A stretch of 64,000 nt of DNA, taken from an uncultured Oscillospiraceae bacterium. GTDB lineage: Bacteria > Bacillota > Clostridia > Oscillospirales > Oscillospiraceae. The translations under genes and the position numbers were made by a program. The stretch is from positions 1-64,000 of the forward strand of contig CANQXK010000011.1 in the NCBI GenBank assembly GCA_947627715.1. The letters run 5' to 3'. Positions 1 to 8,501 of this stretch are shown here, one piece after another (position 1 is the first letter of the stretch; each line of letters starts with the position of its first letter). The notes under the pieces are model-generated. The model had not been told where the DNA came from. It worked only from the letters and a program-made list of their open reading frames with translations, and did not search any database.

Positions 1-1055
1 CGGTCCTCGCCGTCGTAGACCTGCTCGGTGCCGCCGTTGAAGAAGAAGGTCACATGGGCGTACTTCTCGGTCTCGGCGATGCGCAGCTGCTTCATGCCCC
101 GCTTTGCCAAAATCTCGCCGAAGGTGTTCCGAAGCTCCTCCGGCGGGAAGGCCACGGTGACGTTGGGCATGGAGGCGTCGTACTGGGTGGTGCAGACGTA
201 GTTCACCGGGAAGAAGCCCTTTTTGCGCTCAAAGCCGGTGAAGTCGGGGTCCACGAAGGTGCGGGTGATCTCGCGGGCGCGGTCGGGCCGGAAGTTGGTG
301 AAGATCACGGAGTCACCGGGCTTGACGGTGCCCTCCGGGTCGCAGACCGTGGGGACCACGAACTCATCCGTCACGCCCGCGTCGTAGCTGGCCTGCATGG
401 TGTGGACCGGGTCGGGGTCCATGTTCCCCTCGCCGTAGACCATGGCGGCGTAGGCCTTCTCCACCCGCTCCCAGCGGTTGTCCCGGTCCATGGCGTAAAA
501 GCGCCCGGCGATGGTGGCGATCTTGCCCACGCCGATCTGGGCGCACTTGGCGACACACTCTTCGATATACTCCTTGCCGGAGGAGGGGGGCACGTCGCGC
601 CCGTCCATGAAGCAGTGGATATAGACCTTTGAAAGGCCGCGCCGTTTGGCCATCTCCAAGAAGGCCCAGGTGTGGGTGTTGTGGCTGTGGACGCCGCCGG
701 GGGACATGAGGCCGAAGAGGTGCAGCGCGCCGCCGCTCTCCTTCGCCGCGTCCATGGCGGCGATATACGCCGGGTTCTCAAAGAAGCTCCCGTCCCGGAC
801 GGCCACGGTGATGCGCAGGAGGCTCTGATACACGATGCGGCCCGCGCCGATGTTGGTGTGGCCCACCTCGGAGTTGCCCATCTGCCCGTCGGGCAGGCCC
901 ACGTCCTCGCCGCTGGCCTGGAGCTTGCAGATGGGGCTGGAGGCGATGAGCCGGTCCAGATTGGGGTGCTTCGCCGCCGCGATGGCGTTGATCTTGGGGT
1001 CCGGCTTGTCGATGCCGAACCCGTCCATAATGATAAGGGTCACAGGACGTTTCAT
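1..1055 (-). CDS. gpmI: 2,3-bisphosphoglycerate-independent phosphoglycerate mutase (partial, C-terminus outside window)
   Basis: Interconverts 3- and 2-phosphoglycerate in lower glycolysis, a cytoplasmic Mn-dependent enzyme of the alkaline phosphatase superfamily. The ATG at 1055 follows a good SD (TGAGGAGGTA). The protein opens MKRPVTLIIMDGFG, with the first metal-binding Asp, and carries NSEVGHTNIGAG with the phosphorylatable Ser at residue 62, as in characterised family members. HSHNTHTWAF and the FMDGRDVPP metal/substrate segment follow. About 351 of the usual ~510 codons lie in the window, and the frame stays open to base 1. It is last in a pgk-tpiA-gpmI run on the minus strand, 105 bp after tpiA, so it is probably co-transcribed. 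Identity is very secure. Confidence 0.96.
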   Translation of the reverse strand, partial: MKRPVTLIIMDGFGIDKPDPKINAIAAAKHPNLDRLIASSPICKLQASGEDVGLPDGQMGNSEVGHTNIGAGRIVYQSLLRITVAVRDGSFFENPAYIAAMDAAKESGGALHLFGLMSPGGVHSHNTHTWAFLEMAKRRGLSKVYIHCFMDGRDVPPSSGKEYIEECVAKCAQIGVGKIATIAGRFYAMDRDNRWERVEKAYAAMVYGEGNMDPDPVHTMQASYDAGVTDEFVVPTVCDPEGTVKPGDSVIFTNFRPDRAREITRTFVDPDFTGFERKKGFFPVNYVCTTQYDASMPNVTVAFPPEELRNTFGEILAKRGMKQLRIAETEKYAHVTFFFNGGTEQVYDGED

Positions 1056-1084
1056 AAAAGTACCTCCTCAAAGATTTAGAGGGC

Positions 1085-1140
1085 GGGCCGGTCGCATGAC
1101 CGGCCCGGAAGAGCATCGCAGATCTCGCGTCCGCGGACGC
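1085..1140 (-). other. intercistronic hairpins between tpiA and gpmI
   Basis: A perfect 9-bp GC-rich stem with a 4-nt loop (GGGCCGGTC at 1085-1093, GACCGGCCC at 1098-1106) is followed by a 16-bp self-complementary CGCGTCCGCGGACGCG at 1125-1140. Neither has a T-tract on the minus strand, so full termination is unlikely. They may stabilise mRNA ends or set the tpiA:gpmI ratio; that role is inferred. Confidence 0.45.
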
Positions 1141-1160
1141 GAATACGGAAAGGGCGGTCC

Positions 1161-1934
1161 TTACTCCTGATTTGCCGCCATGATGATCTTGGCAAACTTC
1201 TCCGGCACCAGGCTCGCCCCGCCGATGAGGCCGCCGTCGATGTCCGGCTGGGCCAGAAGCTCAAAGGCGTTCTTCTCGTTCATGGAGCCGCCGTAGAGGA
1301 TGGAGGTGGCCCTGGCAAGGCGCGCCCCGTAGATGCTGCGGATGATGGAGCGGATATAGCGGTTCACCTCGCCCGCCTGCTCGGCGGTGGCGGTGTTGCC
1401 GGTGCCGATGGCCCAGATGGGTTCGTAGGCGATGACAACCTTTCTGATCTGCTCCTCGTTGACGCCGGAGAGGGCGGCCCTCACCTGATAGTTGATGTGG
1501 GCCTCCGTCAGGCCAAGCTCCCGCTGCTTCTCGCTCTCCCCCACGCAGACGATGGGGTGAAGCCCCAGATCCAGGGCGGCCCGGACCTTCTCGTTGACGG
1601 TGAGGTCCGTCTCGTTGAAGTACTGGCGGCGCTCGGAGTGGCCGATGATCACGTACTTAACGCCCAGGTCCCTGAGCATCTCGCCGGACACCTCGCCGGT
1701 GTACGCCCCCCTGGGGTACTCGCTCATGTTCTGCGCGCCCACGGAGATGCGGGCCTCCTTCAGGTACTTCAGGCCCGCCGTCAGGTCCACAAACGGGGCG
1801 CAGATGACGGTCTCGCACCAGCGCGCCCTGGGCACAAGGGTCTTCATGCTCTCGGCGTAGGCGCGGATCTCGCCGGGGAGCATATTCATCTTATAGTTTC
1901 CGGCAATGATGATCCTGCGGTATTTTCTGTTCAT
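1161..1934 (-). CDS. tpiA: triosephosphate isomerase
   Basis: Interconverts dihydroxyacetone phosphate and glyceraldehyde 3-phosphate in the cytoplasm. The 257-residue protein has the whole catalytic set: GNYKMN (Asn13, Lys15), IGHSERR (His99), AYEPIWAIGTG (Glu171) and the phosphate-binding YGGSMNEKN and GGLIGGASL. GNYKMN has Tyr where many homologues have Trp, a common variant. The ATG at 1934 is preferred over an upstream in-frame start at 1970, because AGGGGAG lies just before it and the protein then matches usual family length. It starts 18 nt below the pgk stop, so the two are surely in one operon. Confidence 0.97.
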   Translation of the reverse strand: MNRKYRRIIIAGNYKMNMLPGEIRAYAESMKTLVPRARWCETVICAPFVDLTAGLKYLKEARISVGAQNMSEYPRGAYTGEVSGEMLRDLGVKYVIIGHSERRQYFNETDLTVNEKVRAALDLGLHPIVCVGESEKQRELGLTEAHINYQVRAALSGVNEEQIRKVVIAYEPIWAIGTGNTATAEQAGEVNRYIRSIIRSIYGARLARATSILYGGSMNEKNAFELLAQPDIDGGLIGGASLVPEKFAKIIMAANQE

Positions 1935-1951
1935 TTCCCGTCCGACTCCCC

Positions 1952-3232
1952 TTATCTGTCCAGCAGGCACGCAACGCCGGGAAGCTCCTTGCCCTCCAGG
2001 AACTCAAGGGACGCTCCGCCGCCGGTGGAGATGTGGGTGATCTTGTCGGCAAAGCCCAGCTGCTCGCAGGCCGCCGCGGAATCTCCGCCGCCCACGATGG
2101 AGATGCAGTCGGAGTCGGCCAGGGCCTTCGCCACGGCGATGGTCCCGGCGGCCAGGGTGGGATTCTCAAAGACGCCCATGGGGCCGTTCCAAACCACGGT
2201 CCTGGCCTCCATGACGGCCTTGGCAAAGAGCTCGCGGGTCTTCTCGCCGATGTCCAGGCCCATCTTTCCGGCGGGGATGGCGTCGGAGGAGACGGTCTCC
2301 ACGCTCACAGGCCCGTCAATGGGGTCGGGGAAGGCGTCGGCCACCACGGTGTCCACAGGCAGGAGGAGCTTGACGCCCTTTTCCTCAGCCTTGGCCATCA
2401 TGTCCTTGCAGTAGTCCAGCTTCTCGGCGTCCAGCAGGCTGGTGCCCACGGAATAGCCCTTGGCGGCCATGAAGGTGTAGGCCATGCCGCCGCCGATGAT
2501 GAGGGTGTCCACCTTCTCCAAAAGGTTGGAGATGACGTTGAGCTTGTCGGAGACCTTGGCGCCGCCCAGAATCGCCACGAAGGGGCGGTCGGGGTCGGCC
2601 AGGGCCTTGCCCATGACCCCCAGCTCCTTCTCGATGAGGAAGCCGGAGACGGCGGGCAGATAGGCGGCGACGCCGGCGGTGGAGGCGTGGGCGCGGTGCA
2701 CCGCGCCGAAGGCGTCGGACACATAGACATCGGCAAGGCTCGCCAGTTTCTTGGCAAACTCAGGATCGTTCTTTGTCTCACCCTTATTGTAACGGGTGTT
2801 CTGGAGAAGCATGATCTCACCGGGCTTCAGCGCGGCGGCCTTCGCCCTGACGTCGTCGTTCACTACGTTGATGTCGCCGGCCAGCGTGACCGGCTTGCCC
2901 AGAAGCTCGGAAAGGCGCTTTGCCACAGGCTCCATGCACAGGGCCTCCAGGGACTTCTGCCACTTGGCCTCGGTGATGTCCTCCGGGGCCTTGCCCTTCT
3001 CGGCCTGCTTCTTGGACCACTTCTCAAAGCTGGGTTCAGGCTTGCCCAGATGCGAGCAGGCGATGACGGCGCAGCCCTGGTCAAGCAGGTACTGGATGGT
3101 GGGCAGAGCCGCCACGATGCGCTTGTCGCTGGTGATGACGCCGCCCTTCAGGGGCACGTTGAAGTCACAGCGCAGCAGCACCTTCTTGCCGGCAAGGTCG
3201 ATGTCACGGACTGATTTCTTGTTGTAGTTCAT
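1952..3232 (-). CDS. pgk: phosphoglycerate kinase
   Basis: Transfers the acyl phosphate of 1,3-bisphosphoglycerate to ADP, the first substrate-level ATP step of glycolysis. The 426-residue product shows [13 protein letters not shown] near the N-terminus, SHLGKPE, the [15 protein letters not shown] signature, [22 protein letters not shown] and the C-terminal GGGDSAAA and [20 protein letters not shown] nucleotide-binding segments. The ATG at 3232 follows AGGAGAAG. A gap gene is usually next to pgk in Firmicutes but none is present here: the upstream neighbour is trmL, 41 bp away. I see no convincing private promoter in that gap, so read-through from the trmL promoter is likely. Confidence 0.97.
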   Translation of the reverse strand: MNYNKKSVRDIDLAGKKVLLRCDFNVPLKGGVITSDKRIVAALPTIQYLLDQGCAVIACSHLGKPEPSFEKWSKKQAEKGKAPEDITEAKWQKSLEALCMEPVAKRLSELLGKPVTLAGDINVVNDDVRAKAAALKPGEIMLLQNTRYNKGETKNDPEFAKKLASLADVYVSDAFGAVHRAHASTAGVAAYLPAVSGFLIEKELGVMGKALADPDRPFVAILGGAKVSDKLNVISNLLEKVDTLIIGGGMAYTFMAAKGYSVGTSLLDAEKLDYCKDMMAKAEEKGVKLLLPVDTVVADAFPDPIDGPVSVETVSSDAIPAGKMGLDIGEKTRELFAKAVMEARTVVWNGPMGVFENPTLAAGTIAVAKALADSDCISIVGGGDSAAACEQLGFADKITHISTGGGASLEFLEGKELPGVACLLDR

Positions 3233-3273
3233 GATGCTTCTCCTATCCTGAAAATATTATTTTATTGAAAACC

Positions 3274-3777
3274 TTAAAAAGGGGTACGCGACACGTTTTC
3301 CGCCATGCTCCCCGTCCCGGAAAGGCCGGGAAAGCCCTGCTGCTTCAGGGCCTCGTAGCACAGGACCGCCACGGAGTTGGAAAGGTTGAGGCTCCGCGCG
3401 TCCTCCCGCATGGGGATGCGCAGGCACCTGTCCCGGTACTTCTCCCGGAAAAATTCCGGCAGCCCCGCCGTCTCCTTGCCAAAGACCAGCCAGCACCCGT
3501 CCCGGAAGGCGGCCTCATGGTAGCCGCGGGGCGCTTTGGTCGTAGCCAGCCACAGGTCCTCCCCGCGGTGCTTTTGAAGAAACTCGTCCAGGCTCTCGTA
3601 GACGGTGATGTCCACCATAGGCCAGTAGTCCAGCCCCGCCCTTTTGACGGCCTTATCGGAGATGTCGAACCCCAGGGGCCGGACCAGATGGAGCCGGGAC
3701 CTGGTGGCGGCGCAGGTGCGGGCGATGTTGCCGCAGTTCTGCGGGATCTCAGGCTCCACAAGCACGATGTTGACCAT
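3274..3777 (-). CDS. trmL: tRNA (cytidine(34)-2'-O)-methyltransferase TrmL (SPOUT family)
   Basis: SpoU/TrmL-type RNA 2'-O-ribose methyltransferase expected to modify the wobble base of tRNA-Leu using S-adenosylmethionine. The compact 167-residue, single-domain protein has the N-terminal VNIVLVEPEIPQNCGNIARTC motif, the central LVFGKETAGLP motif and the C-terminal IPM...RSLNLSNSVAVL knot motif. The ATG at 3777 is chosen over a GTG at 3786, as AGAGGTGAGG sits just upstream of it. A promoter is visible at 3804-3832. The gene lies upstream of pgk on the same strand, possibly as first gene of that unit. TrmL/CspR is the best fit by length and motifs; another SpoU member is less likely. Confidence 0.9.
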   Translation of the reverse strand: MVNIVLVEPEIPQNCGNIARTCAATRSRLHLVRPLGFDISDKAVKRAGLDYWPMVDITVYESLDEFLQKHRGEDLWLATTKAPRGYHEAAFRDGCWLVFGKETAGLPEFFREKYRDRCLRIPMREDARSLNLSNSVAVLCYEALKQQGFPGLSGTGSMAENVSRTPF

Positions 3778-3803
3778 ATGCCTCACCTCTTGCGAACGTC
3801 TCT

Positions 3804-3832
3804 ATTTTATAACTTCCCGCCGGACTTTTCAA
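3804..3832 (-). promoter_or_regulatory. sigma-A promoter for trmL (possibly trmL-pgk-tpiA-gpmI)
   Basis: On the minus strand TTGAAA (3827-3832), a 17-bp spacer and TAAAAT (3804-3809) lie about 27 bp before the trmL ATG. Confidence 0.6.
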
Positions 3833-3843
3833 TATAAATTGTT

Positions 3844-3899
3844 AAAAAGTTCGCAAACTTTTTCACTTTTGCCCTTTTGGCGAAACTTTTGCCAAAAGG
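3844..3899. repeat. two AT-rich inverted repeats
   Basis: AAAAAGTT-cgc-AACTTTTT-type hairpin at 3844-3863 (8-bp arms) followed by CCTTTTGGC (3873-3881) and GCCAAAAGG (3891-3899), a 9-bp stem with a 9-nt loop. They lie between the trmL promoter and the terminator of the next gene. They may be a dispersed repeat of the kind seen around 48.2 kb. Confidence 0.5.
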
Positions 3900-3940
3900 A
3901 GCGGAAAGATTGGAGAAATTATCTACCCCGCGCCCCTCCC

Positions 3941-3971
3941 AAAGAAAAAAGGGCCGGCGGTAAGCCGGCCC
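3941..3971 (-). terminator. intrinsic terminator of the ymfF-ymfH-lgt-hypothetical operon
   Basis: GC-rich stem GGGCCGGC/GCCGGCCC (3951-3971) with a short loop. On the minus strand it is followed by a T-rich tract (3941-3950), 46 bp below the stop of the gene at 4018-4545. Confidence 0.8.
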
Positions 3972-4017
3972 CGGTGCGCTGGAAAAAGGGCGTTGTCCTT
4001 ATTCGACAGGTCAGGTT

Positions 4018-4545
4018 TTATTCTTTTGTATTCTTCTCCACCGTGTCCACGGTCTCGTCAAAGACCTTCTGGGCCGCCTGGGCGGCCTCCTCGGCCATCT
4101 GGACGGCCTGGTCGGCGGCGGCCTCCACGGTGTTCTCCACCTCGTCCACAACGGCCTCGGCCTCAGTCGTCTCCTCCTCCGAGATCTCCACCGCCGGCTC
4201 CTCCTCCAGGGCCTCGATCTGGGCCTGCTTGGCCTCGATGAGGGCCAGGGCCGCCTCGATGGCGGAGGTGGTCTCGGCAAACTCAGGGTCGGTGTTCCCG
4301 GCGTACTTCTCGTAGTAGAGCTTTCCAAGCTCCGTGTACTTGTCCTTGATGCCGTTGCGGGCGGAGGCGATCTCCACGTTCAGCTTCGCCTTCTTGGCGG
4401 CGTCTCCCGCCTTGCCGGCCACGTTCTTGGCCGCGTCCGAGGACTTGTCGGCCACGTCCCTGGCAAAGCTCTTGGTCTTCTCCGCCACGGTCCCGAAGGT
4501 CTCGGTGACCTTCTTCTTCAGGCTCTCAAAATCGATGCTTGACAT
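4018..4545 (-). CDS. phasin/apolipoprotein-like helical protein of unknown function
   Basis: A 175-residue soluble protein with no signal peptide or membrane segment. Residues ~1-60 are amphipathic and rich in Lys, Ala and Asp, with repeated KTKSFARDVADKS- and NVAGKAGDAAKKA-like units. A middle segment (KLNVEIASARNGIKDKYTELGKLYYEKYAG) recalls a stretch common in Clostridial zinc-ribbon proteins, but no cysteines are present. The C-terminal ~70 residues are very acidic and Ala-rich. The whole is predicted helical. The second ATG (4545) has better SD spacing (GGAGG, 9 nt) than the first (4551). It follows lgt by 61 bp and is the last gene before a strong terminator. No function is assigned. Confidence 0.75.
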   Translation of the reverse strand: MSSIDFESLKKKVTETFGTVAEKTKSFARDVADKSSDAAKNVAGKAGDAAKKAKLNVEIASARNGIKDKYTELGKLYYEKYAGNTDPEFAETTSAIEAALALIEAKQAQIEALEEEPAVEISEEETTEAEAVVDEVENTVEAAADQAVQMAEEAAQAAQKVFDETVDTVEKNTKE

Positions 4546-4606
4546 ACTCATGTACCTCCGTTTTAAAATTTTTTATGTTGTCAGTTCCCCTGGCGTCCCC
4601 ACGGGA

Positions 4607-5650
4607 TCAGTTCCCGGATCTGCCGCCGCTCTCCCCGGACTCCCCGCCGGGGGCCTCCTCCGCCGTTTCGGAAGTCTCCGAAGTCTCCGCCGTCCCGGCA
4701 GTCTCCGCCGTTTCGGCATCGCTCCGGGGCGCGCCGTCCTCCGCCGGGGCGTCTCCGGCGGCCTCCGCCGCCTCCGCCGCCGCGAGGGCGGCCTTTTGCC
4801 GGTTTACGAACATTTTTTCCGGGTCCGGGCGGCGTATGAACCTATTATACAGCAAAATCGCCGCGGATGCAAGAAGAAGTATGAAGGAGACCAGCTGGCT
4901 TACGCGGATGCCGGTGCCCCACAGGTAGAGGCTGTCGTTGCGAAGCCCCTCGATGAACATTCTCCCGCAGCCGTACCAGGCAAGGTAGATGAGGAACATC
5001 TGCCCGTCGTAGCGGCGGCGCTTCTTCGACCAAAGATGCATGAAGGTGAAGCCCGCAAGGTTCCACACCGACTCGTAGAGGAAGGTGGGGTGGACGCTGT
5101 AGGAGACGCCGGAGGGCAGCGTCAGCACCATGCGGCAGAAGACGTCCGTCTCGTAGCCGAAGGCCTCCCGGTTCATGAAGTTGCCCCAGCGGCCCAGGGT
5201 CTGCCCGATGAGGAAGCCGAAGCACACCATATCCAGGAACGCCAGAAGGCTCAGCTTCTTCCACCGGCAGTAGATGACCGTGGCCAGCACCGCCCCGGCG
5301 ATGACCCCGTACATCCCCAGGCCCCCCTGCCAGATGTACAGCACGGACACCGGGTCCCCGGCGAAGAGGTCCCAGTGGAAGGCGCAGAAGTAGATCCTGG
5401 CCCCGATGATGGCCATGGGCACCCCCAGGAGGATCACGTCATAGACGTTGTCCGAGGTCAGGCCGAACTCCTTCGCCCGTCTGGAGCAGTAGAGCACGGC
5501 CAGAAGGAAGCCCGTGGCGATGATGACGCCGTACCAATGTACGGTCAGCGGCCCCACCTTGAAATACGGGGCGGGGTCGATGGACCAGTCCCCCAGCATG
5601 GGGAAGGAGATGGAGGCCTCCGGGAAGGAGGCGTCCGCAGGTAAGCTCAT
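4607..5650 (-). CDS. lgt: prolipoprotein diacylglyceryl transferase with acidic C-terminal extension
   Basis: Transfers a diacylglyceryl group from phosphatidylglycerol to the lipobox Cys of preprolipoproteins, the first step of lipoprotein maturation in the membrane. Residues ~1-270 show the family pattern: seven or so hydrophobic helices, the HWYGVIIATGF segment, GGLGMYGVIAGA and the signature RWGNFMNREAFG. Family members are usually ~260-300 residues. This one has 347, because ~75 residues of Ala/Glu/Thr/Ser/Gly repeats (TAETSETSE-like) follow the last helix. The ATG at 5650 follows AAAGGGTGA, which overlaps the ymfH stop. It serves lipoproteins such as those at 19195 and 39392. The role is secure; the tail is unexplained. 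Confidence 0.95.
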   Translation of the reverse strand: MSLPADASFPEASISFPMLGDWSIDPAPYFKVGPLTVHWYGVIIATGFLLAVLYCSRRAKEFGLTSDNVYDVILLGVPMAIIGARIYFCAFHWDLFAGDPVSVLYIWQGGLGMYGVIAGAVLATVIYCRWKKLSLLAFLDMVCFGFLIGQTLGRWGNFMNREAFGYETDVFCRMVLTLPSGVSYSVHPTFLYESVWNLAGFTFMHLWSKKRRRYDGQMFLIYLAWYGCGRMFIEGLRNDSLYLWGTGIRVSQLVSFILLLASAAILLYNRFIRRPDPEKMFVNRQKAALAAAEAAEAAGDAPAEDGAPRSDAETAETAGTAETSETSETAEEAPGGESGESGGRSGN

Positions 5651-5656
5651 ACGTTT

Positions 5657-6934
5657 TCACCCTTTCGTGTCAACAATGGAGATGGCGCATCTCTCCAGCG
5701 CCATGTACTCCGCCAAAAACGCCCTGGCGTCCTCGGCGGTCACCTCCTCCAGGACCTTCACCGTGTCGAAGTAGTCATACCCGGCAAAGCGCCCCGCCGC
5801 GGCGTTGTAGCAGACGGTCTCGAAGGAGTCCAGCGCTCTCAGGGCGCTGCCCAGGGCGGCCCGCTTCCGGCGTTGGAAGAAGTCCGGGTCGATGCCCCCG
5901 GCGGCCAGCTTCGCCGCCTCCTCCAGCACCCTCATGCACACGTACTCCGGCTTTTGCGTCTCGCCGCCGAAGGACAGCATGGAGGCCCCCCAGGTGTTCT
6001 CAAAGTCGTAGCCGAAGGTCTCGTTCACCGTCCCGCCGTCGTAAAGCTCCCGGTAGAGGGGCGACGCCTCCCCCAAGAGGGAGGAGAGGGCCAGATTCGC
6101 CGTCAGCTCGAATCTCACGCTCTCCGGGCCTGTGAGATCGCACTTCGCCTTGGCCCCGGCCAGAAAGAGCGGCGCGCCCACATCCATCGGGCGTCTGGCG
6201 CTCACCGTCACCGGCAGCGGCCCCTCCGGCGGTCCCGCCAGCTTCACGGGGGCCGGGGCGGGGCTTCCGGGCATCAGCTCCTCCGCCATGTCCAATATCC
6301 GCGCGGGGTCCCGGTCCCCCGCCACCACAAGGGCCATATTCCCCGGCACGTAAAACGCCCGGTGGGCGTCCATAAGCGTCTGGGCGGTGATCTCCCCGAT
6401 GCTCTCCACGCTCCCGGCCACGTTCTCCCGCAGGGCCGGGGTCTCAAAGAGGCAGCGGAGAAGCCCGTAGTACACGGCGTCCTCCGGGTCGTCCTCGGCG
6501 CTGAGGATCTCCCTGGCGATGATGGCCCGCTCCCGCTCCACATCCTCCTGCGTGAAATAGGGGGTGGAGACGAAATTCAGCAAAAGCGCAAGGTTCTCGT
6601 AAAAAAAGTCCGTACACTCAAAATGGTAGGCGGTCATATCGGGACTGGTGAAGGCGTTGGCGTTGGCCCCCCGCTCGGAGAGGGTGGTCAGCGCGTTGTC
6701 CCCGCCCTCCACCTCGAAGAGCCTGTGCTCCACGAAATGGGCCGTCCCCGCCGGGGTGCGGCAGAGCCTTCCCCCCAGCTTGAACTCCCTGTGGGAGGAG
6801 CCGTAATTCACGGCGAGGAACGCCATGGACTTGCGGTAGCCCGGCTTTTGCACCACCGTCACGCCGAGGCCGGAGGAGGTCTCCCCGGTGTACACCGTCT
6901 CCCCCACTGCGGCGTATTCCTGCTTTTTAAGCAT
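5657..6934 (-). CDS. ymfH: M16 family zinc peptidase, YmfH-like (catalytic member of pair)
   Basis: A 425-residue insulinase-type (M16) peptidase. The inverted zinc motif HFVEH lies near residue 66 in TAHFVEHRLFE, and the downstream Glu lies in the ERAIIAREI helix, so it appears catalytically competent. Homologues are annotated as EF-P 5-aminopentanol modification-associated proteins in Firmicutes; that link comes from family naming and cannot be seen here. The start at 6934 follows GGAGGAGAAGG and overlaps the ymfF stop by 8 nt, implying translational coupling. lgt follows 6 nt after its stop. As with other M16 pairs, it probably works with the inactive partner upstream. Confidence 0.9.
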   Translation of the reverse strand: MLKKQEYAAVGETVYTGETSSGLGVTVVQKPGYRKSMAFLAVNYGSSHREFKLGGRLCRTPAGTAHFVEHRLFEVEGGDNALTTLSERGANANAFTSPDMTAYHFECTDFFYENLALLLNFVSTPYFTQEDVERERAIIAREILSAEDDPEDAVYYGLLRCLFETPALRENVAGSVESIGEITAQTLMDAHRAFYVPGNMALVVAGDRDPARILDMAEELMPGSPAPAPVKLAGPPEGPLPVTVSARRPMDVGAPLFLAGAKAKCDLTGPESVRFELTANLALSSLLGEASPLYRELYDGGTVNETFGYDFENTWGASMLSFGGETQKPEYVCMRVLEEAAKLAAGGIDPDFFQRRKRAALGSALRALDSFETVCYNAAAGRFAGYDYFDTVKVLEEVTAEDARAFLAEYMALERCAISIVDTKG

Positions 6935-8189
6935 CCTTCTCCTCCGCTGTCAAAAAGTATGTGTGGGTGAGCCTCGCCCCCGCCGCTACGGCGGCCACGT
7001 CCTCCGCCGTCACCAGCTCGCAGAGGGCCGCCAGCTCCTCCGGCCTCGCCGCAAGGCCCAGGATGGCCCTGTCCAGGTACATTCCCTCCAGCCCCACGGG
7101 ATCGTCCAGGGCGGCCAGGATCGCGCCGGTGACGCCGCGTTTGGCCCCCTCCAGCTCCCAGGGCAGGCACTCTCCCGCCGCCAGGGACGCAAGCTCCCGG
7201 ACCACCTGGCCGTGGACCCGGTCGAACCCGTCAAAGTCGATCCCGGCGGAGACGAAGAGCGCCCCCTTGTGCATATCAAGGCGGGAGCTTACGTAGTAGC
7301 ACAGCGCCTGTTCCTCCCGGACCTTCAGGAAGAGCCGGGAGGTGGGCGAGCCGCCAAAGAGGGCGTTGAACACGCCCAGCGCGGCAGGTCCCCGCCCCAT
7401 GGCGTCCTCCGAGAGCCGGAAGCCCATCACGAGCCGCCCCTGGGTGACGTCCATGGTCTCCCGAAGGCGTTTCTCCCCGGCGCGCTCGTTCCCCTGTCCC
7501 CTCTCGGTGACGGGCCTTGCGTGCGCCCCGGTCCGGGGCATGGCCGCCAGCGCCTCCCGCACGGCCCGGGCCACCCGCTCCGGCTCCTCCGGCCCGCAGT
7601 AGAACACCTCCACCGGGGCGCAGGCGATAAGCTCCCGGTAGTACCGGGTCAGCGTCATGGCCGAGATCTTCCCGGCGTCGGCGGCCGTCCCCAGCTTCCC
7701 CAGGGCGTAATTCTCCCCGCGGAACATGGCCTCCACCAGCTTCAAAGAGGCGTAGGCGCGCTTGTCGTTGATCTCGGCGTTGATGTCGTCGATAAGGTTG
7801 CGCCGCTCGGAGAGCACGTAGTCCCCCCGCAGGCGGCCTCCCCGCGTGGCGGGGGCCAGAAGCAGCTCCCCCATCAGCGAGACCACCCCGGAGAGAACGT
7901 CCGTCCTCCCCGGCAGATACGCCCCGTCCGGGAAATCGGCGCAGAAGCCCAGCGCCGCCACCTCGCCCTTCTTGCGGATGGCCGGCTCGATCCGCGCCCC
8001 GTAGAGGGCGTCCAGCTCCCCGGCCAGGGACTCCATATCCGGGAACCGGGCCGTCCCCCGCCGGAGGACGTAGGGCAGCGCCGCGTTCATGGCCGCCGTC
8101 TTTTTGGTGTGGGGCGCAAGGAGCGTCAGGGACAGGCACCCGGTCTTGAACCTGTCGGCTCTCACCGCCGTCAGCCTCACCCCGCGCAT
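6927..8189 (-). CDS. ymfF: M16 family peptidase-like protein, YmfF-like (non-catalytic partner)
   Basis: A 420-residue M16-fold protein. The region aligned with the zinc motif of its partner reads MNAALPYVLRRGT, so HxxEH is missing and the subunit is probably structural or substrate-binding. The C-terminal half keeps M16-like segments (QGRLVMGFRL, FGGSPTSRLFLKVREE). The start at 8189 (MRGVRLTAVRADRFKTG) is chosen because GAAGAGGAG stands right before it. Longer in-frame options up to 8426 lack an SD and would run through the promoter. First gene of the ymfF-ymfH-lgt-hypothetical operon. Confidence 0.9.
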   Translation of the reverse strand: MRGVRLTAVRADRFKTGCLSLTLLAPHTKKTAAMNAALPYVLRRGTARFPDMESLAGELDALYGARIEPAIRKKGEVAALGFCADFPDGAYLPGRTDVLSGVVSLMGELLLAPATRGGRLRGDYVLSERRNLIDDINAEINDKRAYASLKLVEAMFRGENYALGKLGTAADAGKISAMTLTRYYRELIACAPVEVFYCGPEEPERVARAVREALAAMPRTGAHARPVTERGQGNERAGEKRLRETMDVTQGRLVMGFRLSEDAMGRGPAALGVFNALFGGSPTSRLFLKVREEQALCYYVSSRLDMHKGALFVSAGIDFDGFDRVHGQVVRELASLAAGECLPWELEGAKRGVTGAILAALDDPVGLEGMYLDRAILGLAARPEELAALCELVTAEDVAAVAAGARLTHTYFLTAEEKDA

Positions 8190-8260
8190 GATCTCCTCTT
8201 CATAAACCGTGTCCAACGCCTCGCCCCGCTTTCCTCCGGCCATATGATCGCATTTTATGT

Positions 8261-8289
8261 ATTGTAACACATCTTTTGGCGATATACAA
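8261..8289 (-). promoter_or_regulatory. sigma-A promoter of the ymfF operon
   Basis: Minus-strand TTGTAT (8284-8289), 17-bp spacer, TACAAT (8261-8266), about 70 bp before the chosen ymfF ATG. It supports the 8189 start, since longer ORF starts lie upstream of this promoter. Confidence 0.75.
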
Positions 8290-8390
8290 CGGCAAAATGT
8301 AAAAAAAGGGTGAATCCTTCGTCGTCGCTGATGCCGCTTGACCTCAGGCTCCCTGCGGTCGCCCTCAGGCGCGGGCATCGCTCCTCCTCT

Positions 8391-8417
8391 CCCCGCGCAA
8401 CGGTTGATTGCGCGGGG
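8391..8417. repeat. 10-bp perfect inverted repeat
   Basis: CCCCGCGCAA (8391-8400) and TTGCGCGGGG (8408-8417) around a 7-nt loop. It lies in the 312-bp gap between the glucan synthase gene and ymfF. No T-tract follows on either strand. Confidence 0.5.
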
Positions 8418-8451
8418 TCCCCACACTGGATGCCGCTCCTCCTCGCCTCAA

Positions 8452-8485
8452 AAAGGCTCCGCCGCCGCCCTGGGGGCGGCGGCGG
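8452..8485 (-). terminator. probable terminator of the cyclic glucan synthase gene
   Basis: A very GC-rich stem (CCGCCGCCGCCC 8459-8470 against GGGGCGGCGGCGG 8473-8485, loop too tight for full pairing) lies just below the stop at 8502. On the minus strand it is followed by AGCCTTTTTG, a short, offset T-tract. Confidence 0.5.
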
Positions 8486-8501
8486 AAAAAAGAAAAATTT
8501 T

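Noticed and set aside
6888-8267. A 459-codon plus-strand frame over ymfF
   Set aside because: Antisense to the M16 gene, which has an SD, a promoter and family motifs; the translation shows no domain.
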